A stretch of DNA of 5,249 bases from Pseudomonadota bacterium (GTDB taxonomy: Bacteria > Bdellovibrionota_C > UBA2361 > OMII01), in NCBI GenBank assembly GCA_027486155.1, contig JAIXPR010000374.1, positions 1 to 5,249 of the forward strand, written 5' to 3'. A program made the translations under genes and the position numbers. The notes under the pieces are model-generated. The model saw only the letters and a list, made by a program, of their open reading frames with translations, was not told where the DNA came from and ran no database searches. Position 1 is the first letter of the stretch. Every line of letters begins with the position of its first letter. Positions 1-5,249 of this stretch are shown one piece after another.

Positions 1-2825
1 ACGTGATCGATTCGGGATACGCCCGAATCAGTCGATATAATGGGCGTCAGCGCACCAAGCGCCTGCCGATAGAGAAGATCGCGAAGAGTAGCGCGAGCCA
101 ACGCGCGGGTCGGGCTGGGCGTGTGCAAGAGGGGGTTTGCATCCGACTCTACGATGAGGGAGATCTCCTTGAGCGCCCAGATTTTACGGACCCTGAGATC
201 CTTCGCGCGAATCTGGCCGAGGTAATTCTTCGCATGAAGGCGTTCAAGCTCGGGGATATCGAGAGCTTTCCGTTTTTGAACGCTCCTGATGGGCGTAGTG
301 TCCGCAGTGGGTACGCCTTGCTCCATGAGCTCGGGGCGCTCACGAACGATCAGCAGTTAACCCCTCTCGGTTCGGAGTTGGCGCGTCTTCCCGTCGATCC
401 CACGATCGGGCGGATCCTATTGCAGGCGCGGCGGGAGCACGTTGTGCCCGAGGCTATCGTGATAGCGGCTGGTCTTAGTATCCAAGATCCCCGGGAGCGC
501 CCATCCGACAAGCGGGAGAAAGCTGAGGCCGCGCACCGAGGTTTCACACATGCTGAATCGGATTTCCTGACGCTTCTTACGATATGGTCACGATACTCCG
601 CTGAGGGGCGGTCAACGAAGAGCCAGTCTCAGGTTCGAAAATTCTGTAAAGCGAACTTTCTCTCGTACATGAGGATGCGAGAGTGGGGGGATCTCATCAA
701 GGAGCTCCAAGAGGCGATGGGGGTGACTATCAGTGATCTCGCTCCCGTCGACGACATCAAAAAGTTCGATGGGCGGTATCGGGCGGTACATCGCGCGGTC
801 TTGAGCGGCTTTCTTGGACAGGTGGCGTATCGCCTCGCTCCCAACACCTACCGCGCCGGTGGAGGAAGGGAGGTATCGATCTTTCCCGGGTCCTCTCTGG
901 CTGAAAAGAGCGCAAAACGTGGCGCGCCTGAGGGTCGAAAGCATACGCGAGATGGTCGCGGGGATTCGTTGCAATGGATTGTAGCGGCAGAGATAGTTGA
1001 GACATCCCGCGTATTCGCTCGCCTCGCCGCGAAGGTTCAGGTCTCGTGGATAGAGGAGCTGGGACGACATCTCTGCAAGCGAACGTGTGAGGAACCTCGA
1101 TGGGATCAAGGGCGTGGAGAGATCGTCGCGCGAGAGCGGGTGACACTGAACGGTATGGTGCTTGCCTATCGAAGGATAAACTACGGGCGCTATGATCCGG
1201 TCGCCGCGAGCGAACTCTTTATTCGGAGCGCTCTCATCGATGAAGCGTCACCATTTGAATACTCCTTTATCCGTGATAATCGTAAGACCACCGATAAGGT
1301 TGCAACCCTGCTCGCCTCCATGGGGCGACTGAATCGGGTTGAGCTTGAGGATCGGCTCGTCCAGTTCTACAGGGAGCGGTTCCCCGCCGTTACGTCTGCG
1401 CAGGATTTCCACCAAGCCGTCAAGAACGGGCGACAATCCTTTGACGTAACCCAGGATTATCTTACTCGTGGTGAGGAGTTGTCCTACGATGCGGCGCTCT
1501 TTCCCAATTCCATCGAGATCGCGGGGAGCGCTGTAGACCTACACTATCGGTATGAGCCCGGAGGTGAGCGTGACGGTGTGACCCTCTCGCTGCCCCTTGC
1601 GCTAGCCCGAAAGATCCCGTCGCGAATGATCGATGGCGTTATCGAGGGACTTCGTGAGCAACAGGTAGGGTATTTGATCCGATCGCTCCCAAAGGACCTA
1701 CGAAAGCGAGTGGAGAGCATTCCGTCGATCGCCACTACGATAGCGCACCATCCAGTCTTGAAGGATGCGCCCCTCCTTGAGGGAATTTTCTCAGTGCTTT
1801 CGAAGGAGTTCGGCATCGCGGTTCCCCAGGGCGCGCTCTCCCTTGAGAGCTTGCCCCTTCACCTCAGGCCGAGGATTGAGATTCGCAGCGAACGCGGTCA
1901 GGTGGCGAGTGGTCGAGATCTCGGTGAGGTGCTTGGCAAGCTTACCGACTCGTCGGAGGAGGGGACTACCCATCATCTGACCGCGTGGTCCGACCTGCGC
2001 GCTCAGTGGGAACGGGAGGATGTCACGTTGTGGGACCTCGGAGATCTTCCGGAGCGGATCGAAGTGACGAAGATTTCAAACGTGCCGATGTATGTCTATC
2101 CCGCGCTTACGGTCGAGGAGGAGCGCGTCGCGTTACGGTTGCTGGATACCCTCGACGAAGCGCGCGTGGCCTCTCATCACGGGGTGAGAGCGCTCGCGCA
2201 GCGTGTGCTCGCGAGGGAGGTGCAGGAGATAAAGAAACAGGCGAAGGACCTTGATGGGTGTAAGTCTCTTCTTATGCTCTTTTGCGGCGTTGATCAGATG
2301 AAGGGAAGCGTTGTTGAAGCGGCGCTTGCGCGCATGTTCGAGGGGGAACCGACCTATCCCCTCACACAAGCGTACTTTGACGCGCTACTCGCGACAGCGC
2401 GTTCTCGCATGCCGGACCTCGTGCCCTCGCTTCTTCGATGGCTCAAGGAGTGTCTTGAGCTTCGCCGCGCGTTAGTGAGCATCGCTCGACCCTATCCCGG
2501 TATGCGGGATGATCTTGATGAGTTAGTGCCACCCTCATTTTTGACGAGTACTCCTTTTGAGCATCTGCGACACCTTCCGAGGTATTTAAAGGGGATGAAG
2601 CTTCGGTGTGAGCGAGCGGAGAAGGATCCGAGTCGGTATCAAGAGCGAGCGCGTGAATTAGTTCGGTACGTCGAGCTTGCGCGCAAGAACGATCGGCGGG
2701 AGCAACTTCGTTGGATGGTCGAGGAGTTCAAGATATCCCTCTTTGCGCAGGAGTTGGGGACTCAATATCCGATATCGGCTCAACGGATAGAGAAATTCTT
2801 GTCCACCTATCAGCAGAATAACTAG
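1..2825 (+). CDS. hrpA: HrpA-type DEAH-box ATP-dependent RNA helicase, 3' part (5' end outside window)
   Basis: The gene is open at the left edge (first full codon at 3) and ends at TAG 2823-2825, leaving about 940 residues. E. coli HrpA is about 1300 residues, so the N-terminal RecA domain with Walker A, DEAH and motif V is missing. The visible part starts with VIDSGYARISRY, which in HrpA directly follows motif V. Motif VI, QRAGRAGR, is at residues 33-40 and supplies the arginine fingers for ATP hydrolysis. The HA2/ratchet region follows (about 70-195). An OB-fold region begins near 255 (FDGRYRAVHRAVLSG). From about 325 (WIVAAEIVETSR) to the end is the DUF3418 C-terminal domain, with NGMVLAYRRINYGRYDP near 382 and FAQELGTQYPIS near 914. 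These marks are specific to HrpA rather than HrpB. HrpA family members are cytoplasmic RNA helicases, linked in E. coli to fimbrial mRNA processing and rescue of stalled ribosomes. A basic stretch at residues 302-322 looks longer than in E. coli. The frame is intact throughout. Confidence 0.95.
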   Translation, partial: VIDSGYARISRYNGRQRTKRLPIEKIAKSSASQRAGRAGRVQEGVCIRLYDEGDLLERPDFTDPEILRANLAEVILRMKAFKLGDIESFPFLNAPDGRSVRSGYALLHELGALTNDQQLTPLGSELARLPVDPTIGRILLQARREHVVPEAIVIAAGLSIQDPRERPSDKREKAEAAHRGFTHAESDFLTLLTIWSRYSAEGRSTKSQSQVRKFCKANFLSYMRMREWGDLIKELQEAMGVTISDLAPVDDIKKFDGRYRAVHRAVLSGFLGQVAYRLAPNTYRAGGGREVSIFPGSSLAEKSAKRGAPEGRKHTRDGRGDSLQWIVAAEIVETSRVFARLAAKVQVSWIEELGRHLCKRTCEEPRWDQGRGEIVARERVTLNGMVLAYRRINYGRYDPVAASELFIRSALIDEASPFEYSFIRDNRKTTDKVATLLASMGRLNRVELEDRLVQFYRERFPAVTSAQDFHQAVKNGRQSFDVTQDYLTRGEELSYDAALFPNSIEIAGSAVDLHYRYEPGGERDGVTLSLPLALARKIPSRMIDGVIEGLREQQVGYLIRSLPKDLRKRVESIPSIATTIAHHPVLKDAPLLEGIFSVLSKEFGIAVPQGALSLESLPLHLRPRIEIRSERGQVASGRDLGEVLGKLTDSSEEGTTHHLTAWSDLRAQWEREDVTLWDLGDLPERIEVTKISNVPMYVYPALTVEEERVALRLLDTLDEARVASHHGVRALAQRVLAREVQEIKKQAKDLDGCKSLLMLFCGVDQMKGSVVEAALARMFEGEPTYPLTQAYFDALLATARSRMPDLVPSLLRWLKECLELRRALVSIARPYPGMRDDLDELVPPSFLTSTPFEHLRHLPRYLKGMKLRCERAEKDPSRYQERARELVRYVELARKNDRREQLRWMVEEFKISLFAQELGTQYPISAQRIEKFLSTYQQNN

Positions 2826-2968
2826 GCACGGAAAGTACATGCGTGGGCAATTGGTGCAGGCGTGGACGTGCTCGTTCCCGTGGAGCGACTGAATCGTTTG
2901 AATTATCAATTCCTGAACCTTCGCGTCCTTTGTGGTCAAAAAATTCTAGAGGACTCGGATTAACAGTT

Positions 2969-2985
2969 CTCGTTTCCGCAACGAG
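2969..2985 (+). other. Small stem-loop upstream of the DOMON-like gene
   Basis: CTCGTT (2969-2974) and AACGAG (2980-2985) are perfect reverse complements separated by five bases. This makes a 6-bp stem in the 185-base gap between hrpA and the next gene. No T-run follows, so it does not look like an intrinsic terminator. It ends 25 bases before the ATG at 3011 and could be a leader hairpin or chance. The rest of the 2826-3010 gap shows no convincing promoter, tRNA or terminator. Confidence 0.3.
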
Positions 2986-3010
2986 CCAAGCGTGGTATAG
3001 CTCAAGCTGT

Positions 3011-3598
3011 ATGAAGGTCTACGAGTCGCCCACCCAATTGTCGCAGGAACAGGCACTCGCGTTACCGCGCGAATCACGCGCCAGCGATTGGCACGGCGCC
3101 CCGTTGCCCATACCACTCTCCTGGAGCATCGCCCTTGATCCTCACGCGCTGTGGTTTGTGTGCACCCTACCCGGGGGAGGGCGCAGCTCGTCTACTCCCG
3201 GAACGTTCGTTGAGGGGTTGTGGGAGGAGGACGTAGCGGAGCTCTTTATTAAATCTCCGTCCGGTGTGTATCAGGAATTAAATATCGCTCCCTCAGGAGC
3301 ATGGTGGTCGATGACCTTAACGGACTATCGGGTGCGAAGTGAGGTGGCTCAACGTCCTCACCTTCTCTCCCTCTCGACCTTTGTTGATGGGGAATCGTGG
3401 AACGTCGTTGTTTCCCTCGCTCGTTCGACGATGGAGGTTCCTGTTTCACCAGATTCTTTCCTCCACGTGTCGGGTATGTGGTACCAACCACAGCCGTACT
3501 ACCTCTCGTCCCGCCCAGCCCCCGGCGAGGCCCCTGATTACCACCACCTTGAGTGCTTCGAGCGAGTGGTCATGCTGCCGGTCCCTGCCTCAGCGTAA
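3011..3598 (+). CDS. DOMON-like / CBM9-like domain protein of unknown function
   Basis: This encodes 195 residues ending at TAA 3596-3598. The core at residues 69-107 reads GLWEEDVAELFI, a short loop, then YQELNIAPSGAWWSMTLTDYR. It follows the pattern LWE-x-x-FE-x-F ... Y-x-E-F-N-x-(S/A)-P-(S/A)-G-x-W ... YR of the DOMON-like type 9 carbohydrate-binding family known from many cyanobacteria and other Gram-negatives. The end (APDYHHLECF, 174-183) matches that family's terminal PDFH...F motif, and the length is close to the roughly 190 residues usual there. The fold is a beta sandwich; related CBM9 domains bind sugars and DOMON domains bind haem or sugar, but the ligand of this stand-alone family is not established. 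I chose ATG 3011 because homology starts near it. The frame stays open back to GTG 2843, but those 56 codons give Arg/Ser-rich, unrelated sequence. No good Shine-Dalgarno precedes 3011. With this start there is no signal peptide, so the protein is probably cytoplasmic. It lies 185 bases after hrpA. Confidence 0.8.
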   Translation: MKVYESPTQLSQEQALALPRESRASDWHGAPLPIPLSWSIALDPHALWFVCTLPGGGRSSSTPGTFVEGLWEEDVAELFIKSPSGVYQELNIAPSGAWWSMTLTDYRVRSEVAQRPHLLSLSTFVDGESWNVVVSLARSTMEVPVSPDSFLHVSGMWYQPQPYYLSSRPAPGEAPDYHHLECFERVVMLPVPASA

Positions 3599-3615
3599 CA
3601 TGCTGATCTGATGCC

Positions 3616-3641
3616 GTTTTTGAGGCCCTCACCCGGAAAAC
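3616..3641 (+). terminator. Possible weak terminator or stem-loop after the DOMON-like gene
   Basis: The stretch starts 18 bases after the stop codon at 3598. GTTTT (3616-3620) can pair with AAAAC (3637-3641). Inside it, TGAGG (3621-3625) and CCTCA (3627-3631) form an inverted repeat around a single base. A competing pairing joins CTCAC (3628-3632) with GTGAG (3643-3647). The site is where a terminator for the upstream unit would be expected, but there is no T-run after the stem, the inner loop is sterically tight, and bases 3632-3636 bulge out. Termination here is a guess; the inverted repeats are visible. Confidence 0.25.
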
Positions 3642-3647
3642 AGTGAG

Positions 3648-3677
3648 TTGTACAAACGTTACGGTGTGTGCTAACCT
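3648..3677 (+). promoter_or_regulatory. Candidate sigma70-type promoter for rimP-nusA
   Basis: TTGTAC (3648-3653) matches the -35 consensus at four of six positions. After an 18-base spacer comes TAACCT (3672-3677), which keeps the key TA and final T of a -10 box and is preceded by TG one base upstream, as in an extended -10 element. Transcription would begin near 3684, giving a leader of about 165 bases before rimP. It lies in the only long gap upstream of the rimP-nusA pair. The call rests on pattern alone. Confidence 0.45.
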
Positions 3678-3690
3678 CCCACTATCTCTC

Positions 3691-3704
3691 GGCAGGTCCC
3701 TGCC
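3691..3704 (+). other. GC-rich stem-loop at the 5' end of the predicted rimP leader
   Basis: GGCAGG (3691-3696) and CCTGCC (3699-3704) are perfect reverse complements; in RNA the likely form is GGCAG/CTGCC with a four-base loop. ATTTTG follows directly, so a short T-run sits after a GC stem. The stem is short for a terminator. It would lie within about ten bases of the predicted transcript start, so it could be a 5'-protective hairpin or an early attenuator. The pairing is seen; the role is inferred. Confidence 0.4.
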
Positions 3705-3710
3705 ATTTTG

Positions 3711-3727
3711 GGTGTGTCTCTCACACT
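3711..3727 (+). other. Second small stem-loop in the rimP leader
   Basis: GTGTG (3712-3716) pairs with CACAC (3722-3726) around a five-base loop, and a G-T wobble (3711/3727) can extend the stem to six pairs. It begins six bases after the GC-rich hairpin at 3691-3704, so the two would stand in tandem near the start of the predicted leader. It is short enough to occur by chance. Confidence 0.25.
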
Positions 3728-3778
3728 CATGAACGTAACTCCGATGCACGTCTGTATCGTTGGGTCGCGCTACACAGG

Positions 3779-3807
3779 CGAAGCGTTGGCTACTGGCTTG
3801 CGCTTCG
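3779..3807 (+). other. Third stem-loop in the rimP leader
   Basis: CGAAGCG (3779-3785) and CGCTTCG (3801-3807) are a perfect 7-bp inverted repeat enclosing a 15-base loop (3786-3800). It ends 43 bases before the rimP ATG, outside the ribosome footprint. No T-run follows, so it is not an intrinsic terminator. It is the longest perfect stem I noticed in the leader and could be a protein-binding or RNA-folding element. Confidence 0.35.
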
Positions 3808-3850
3808 ACAGCAGGGATGGGTCGTAAAGAGAAGATGTATGGCGTAACGA

Positions 3851-4468
3851 ATGACTAGTGAAGTGTCTGACAACCTTTTGCCGTCCGGTGAGATCTCCGT
3901 AGGAGAGGTAGCCGAAGGTATCGAGAACACTCCGATGTGGCGCATGATCAGTGATGTCGCCGCGTCAGAGGGCGTTGAGCTCTTTGACATCGAGTATCCA
4001 CGTGATGGTGGAGCGTCGGGGCGGAGTGGGGTTGTTCGGGTTTACATCACCAAGGGGGCTGAGGCGGTCGCTGAGAGTTCTGAAGAGAGCAGTTCTGAAG
4101 AGAACAGTTCTGAAGAGACCACTGAGCGTCGAGGTAGCGTAACTTTCGATGATTGTGTTCGAGTCACAAAGAGACTCTTAGACATCGACGAGGAGAACGC
4201 GTTCGTTCCAGCTAGCTGCGTTTTGGAGGTCTCCAGTCCGGGGGTCAACAGAGCGCTTAGGCTGCCAGTGCATTTCAGTGGAGCCATCGGTGAGCGAGTT
4301 CGACTTAAGTTTCGAAACGCTCAAGCTTCGTATCAGGTCGTCACCGGCCAGCTGCGAGCGATGAACGATGGTATCCTTGAGGTTGAGGTGGAGGAGAAGA
4401 AGCGCACAGAGACGCTCTCAATTCCCCTCGCAGAGGTGAAGGAAGCGAGAGTTGACTTCAAATTTTAA
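3851..4468 (+). CDS. rimP: Ribosome maturation factor RimP with N-terminal extension and acidic insertion
   Basis: This encodes 205 residues; E. coli RimP has 150. RimP binds the free 30S subunit in the cytoplasm and is needed for its maturation. Family signs run in order: ISDVAASEGVELFDIEY (33-49), VVRVYI in the first domain, FDDCVRVTKRLLDID (99-113), and the signature LEVSSPGVNRAL (125-136), where most relatives have GLDRPL. A C-terminal SH3-like domain with beta-strand pattern reaches FKF at the end. Two additions explain the extra length: about 25 residues before the core, and a Ser/Glu-rich insertion near residues 70-95 made by a 15-bp triplication. The start is uncertain: ATG 3851 is the first possible codon after the in-frame TAA at 3845-3847, but no good Shine-Dalgarno lies at normal distance. 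ATG 3935 (residue 29) would give a more usual N-terminus. nusA follows after 60 bases, the usual operon order. Confidence 0.93.
   Translation: MTSEVSDNLLPSGEISVGEVAEGIENTPMWRMISDVAASEGVELFDIEYPRDGGASGRSGVVRVYITKGAEAVAESSEESSSEENSSEETTERRGSVTFDDCVRVTKRLLDIDEENAFVPASCVLEVSSPGVNRALRLPVHFSGAIGERVRLKFRNAQASYQVVTGQLRAMNDGILEVEVEEKKRTETLSIPLAEVKEARVDFKF
4076..4120 (+). repeat. Three tandem 15-bp repeats inside rimP
   Basis: Three units (4076-4090, 4091-4105, 4106-4120) share AGTTCTGAAGAG and differ only in the last codon: AGC, AAC, ACC. In frame they encode SSEES, SSEEN, SSEET (RimP residues 76-90). The unit is a multiple of three, so gain or loss of copies keeps the frame. The near-identity at DNA level suggests recent expansion by slippage. 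The encoded segment is acidic and probably disordered, and sits where other RimP proteins have a short turn between the first-domain strand and the conserved DDC helix. Confidence 0.95.
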
Positions 4469-4511
4469 CGGAGCCTCCGCCTGTGTGGCGTGAGTGGTAT
4501 CCGGTAATGAT

Positions 4512-4519
4512 GGAAGAGG
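4512..4519 (+). promoter_or_regulatory. Ribosome binding site of nusA
   Basis: GGAAGAGG lies nine bases before the ATG at 4529 and is a fair Shine-Dalgarno match. It supports ATG 4529 as the nusA start and contrasts with rimP, which has no comparable site. Confidence 0.65.
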
Positions 4520-4528
4520 TAAGTAAGT

Positions 4529-5249
4529 ATGTCATCGAACTTTGACCTTAACGCAATCCTGAGCCAGATGGGCCGAGATAAGGGGATTGATAAGCAGGTG
4601 CTTATTGAGGCTGTTGAGTCGGCTATGCTCTCAGCGGCGCGCAAGCACTATGGTCATAATTTGAACCTTGAGACGAAATTCAACGATGAGACCGGCGAGA
4701 TCGAGGTCGTTCAGTTCAAGGTTGTTGTGGATACCGTTGAGGATCCAGATACACAGCTTTCTGTTGAGGACGCTCGTAAGGAGGTAGATCCTGACGCGAT
4801 GGTAGGTGACGAGCTCGGTAAGAAATTGGATACCGATGTTCTTGGCCGTATCGCGGCGCAAACCGCCAAGCAAGTTATCATGCAAAAGGTACGTGACGCG
4901 GAGCGTGGCGTTATCTACGAGGAGTACAAGGATTGTAAGGGTGACCTTATCAACGGAATCGTACTCCGCCTTGAGCGAGGTAACATTATCGTTAACCTCG
5001 GTCGAACAGAGGCTATCCTTCCGAAGCGTGAGCAGATCTCTCGTGAGCGTTACCGCCCTGGCGACCGTCTCCGTGGAATGGTGCTCGACGTAGACCGTTC
5101 CGCTCGTGGTCCGCAGATCATTCTTACACGAAGCCACCCAGACCTCATCAAGAAGCTCTTCGAGCTTGAGGTTCCTGAGATCGCTGACAAGGTCATCGAG
5201 CTTAAGGCTGTTGCTCGTGAGCCCGGTGAGCGCGCGAAGATCGCGGTAT
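4529..5249 (+). CDS. nusA: Transcription termination/antitermination factor NusA, 5' part (runs off window)
   Basis: The frame is open from ATG 4529 to the window end, giving 240 complete residues; bacterial NusA usually has 340-500 or more. NusA binds RNA polymerase and nascent RNA, promotes pausing and hairpin-dependent termination, and joins antitermination complexes. The N-terminal polymerase-binding domain covers about residues 1-130, with the family marks DKGIDKQVLIEAVESAMLSA (17-36), ARKHYG and RIAAQTAKQVIMQKVRDAER (107-126). An S1 RNA-binding domain follows (about 137-200: GDLINGIVLRLERGNIIVNLG, then YRPGDRLRGMVLDV). The linker to KH1, TRSHPDLIKKLFELEVPEI (200-218), and the KH1 start AREPGERAKIAV (229-240) are strongly conserved in NusA. 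The rest of KH1, KH2 and any C-terminal repeats are outside the window. The start is supported by the site at 4512-4519. It lies 60 bases after rimP and is probably co-transcribed with it. Confidence 0.97.
   Translation, partial: MSSNFDLNAILSQMGRDKGIDKQVLIEAVESAMLSAARKHYGHNLNLETKFNDETGEIEVVQFKVVVDTVEDPDTQLSVEDARKEVDPDAMVGDELGKKLDTDVLGRIAAQTAKQVIMQKVRDAERGVIYEEYKDCKGDLINGIVLRLERGNIIVNLGRTEAILPKREQISRERYRPGDRLRGMVLDVDRSARGPQIILTRSHPDLIKKLFELEVPEIADKVIELKAVAREPGERAKIAV

Noticed and set aside
612..1109. 165-residue minus-strand ORF, and other minus- or alternate-frame ORFs within 149-2369
   Set aside because: The + strand frame here is continuous HrpA with conserved blocks throughout, so these are chance frames in GC-rich coding sequence.
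2843..3010. Upstream GTG (2843) or TTG (2930) starts for the DOMON-like gene, the latter giving a signal-peptide-like segment (GLGLTVLVSA)
   Set aside because: Neither has a good ribosome binding site, the extra residues do not resemble the family, the hydrophobic stretch is short, and SSSC is not a proper lipobox.
3729..3827. 32-codon ORF (MNVTPMHVCIVGSRYTGEAL...) in the rimP leader
   Set aside because: It has no Shine-Dalgarno, no recognised homology, and contains the 3779-3807 inverted repeat. It could be a leader peptide but nothing supports it beyond an open frame.
3599..3850. Search for a tRNA (such as initiator tRNA) upstream of rimP
   Set aside because: No T-loop consensus or cloverleaf pairing could be found; the inverted repeats are not spaced like tRNA arms.
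4469..4479. CGGAGCCTCCG palindrome right after the rimP stop
   Set aside because: It can form only a four-pair stem with a three-base loop, lacks a T-run, and lies within a likely operon, so it is not a credible terminator.
4507..4545. Twelve-residue ORF (MMEEVSKYVIEL) overlapping the nusA start
   Set aside because: It spans the nusA ribosome binding site in another frame and has no good site of its own.
4631..5137. 168-residue ORF on the minus strand
   Set aside because: It lies wholly antisense to nusA, whose family motifs are clear, and its translation shows no recognisable domain. It is a shadow of the nusA codon pattern.

Overview
This is a bacterial chromosomal window of mostly housekeeping genes, all on the + strand. 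It holds the 3' part of an HrpA-type RNA helicase gene, a small DOMON-like (CBM9-like) protein gene, rimP, and the 5' part of nusA. The rimP-nusA order is the widely conserved start of the bacterial nusA-infB operon. The NusA N-terminus and the C-terminal DUF3418 domain of the helicase suggest a Gram-negative bacterium, possibly a deltaproteobacterial or Bdellovibrionota-like lineage. That placement is inferred from remembered family resemblance and is uncertain. I see no phage, transposon, CRISPR, tRNA or rRNA signal.

Layout: (1) 1-2825 is hrpA, entered just after helicase motif V, so about a quarter of the protein lies upstream of the window. (2) 2826-3010 is a 185-base gap with one small stem-loop and no clear terminator or promoter. 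(3) 3011-3598 encodes a 195-residue DOMON-like protein with no obvious functional link to its neighbours. (4) 3599-3850 is a 252-base leader that probably separates two transcription units. It carries a good sigma70-like promoter candidate (3648-3677) and three stem-loops, and a seven-codon ORF runs across the rimP start. (5) 3851-4468 is rimP, with an extended N-terminus and an acidic Ser/Glu insertion made by an exact-length 15-bp triplication. (6) 4529-5249 is nusA, cut by the window end inside the first KH domain.

Functionally, RimP matures the 30S ribosomal subunit and NusA controls RNA polymerase pausing, termination and antitermination. They are probably co-transcribed from the promoter in the leader. 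HrpA acts on RNA or stalled ribosomes, so three of the four genes touch RNA or ribosome metabolism, although hrpA appears to belong to a separate unit. I find no convincing undescribed multi-gene system. The points most worth checking are the RimP repeat insertion, the structured leader with its overlapping mini-ORF, and the orphan DOMON-like protein.
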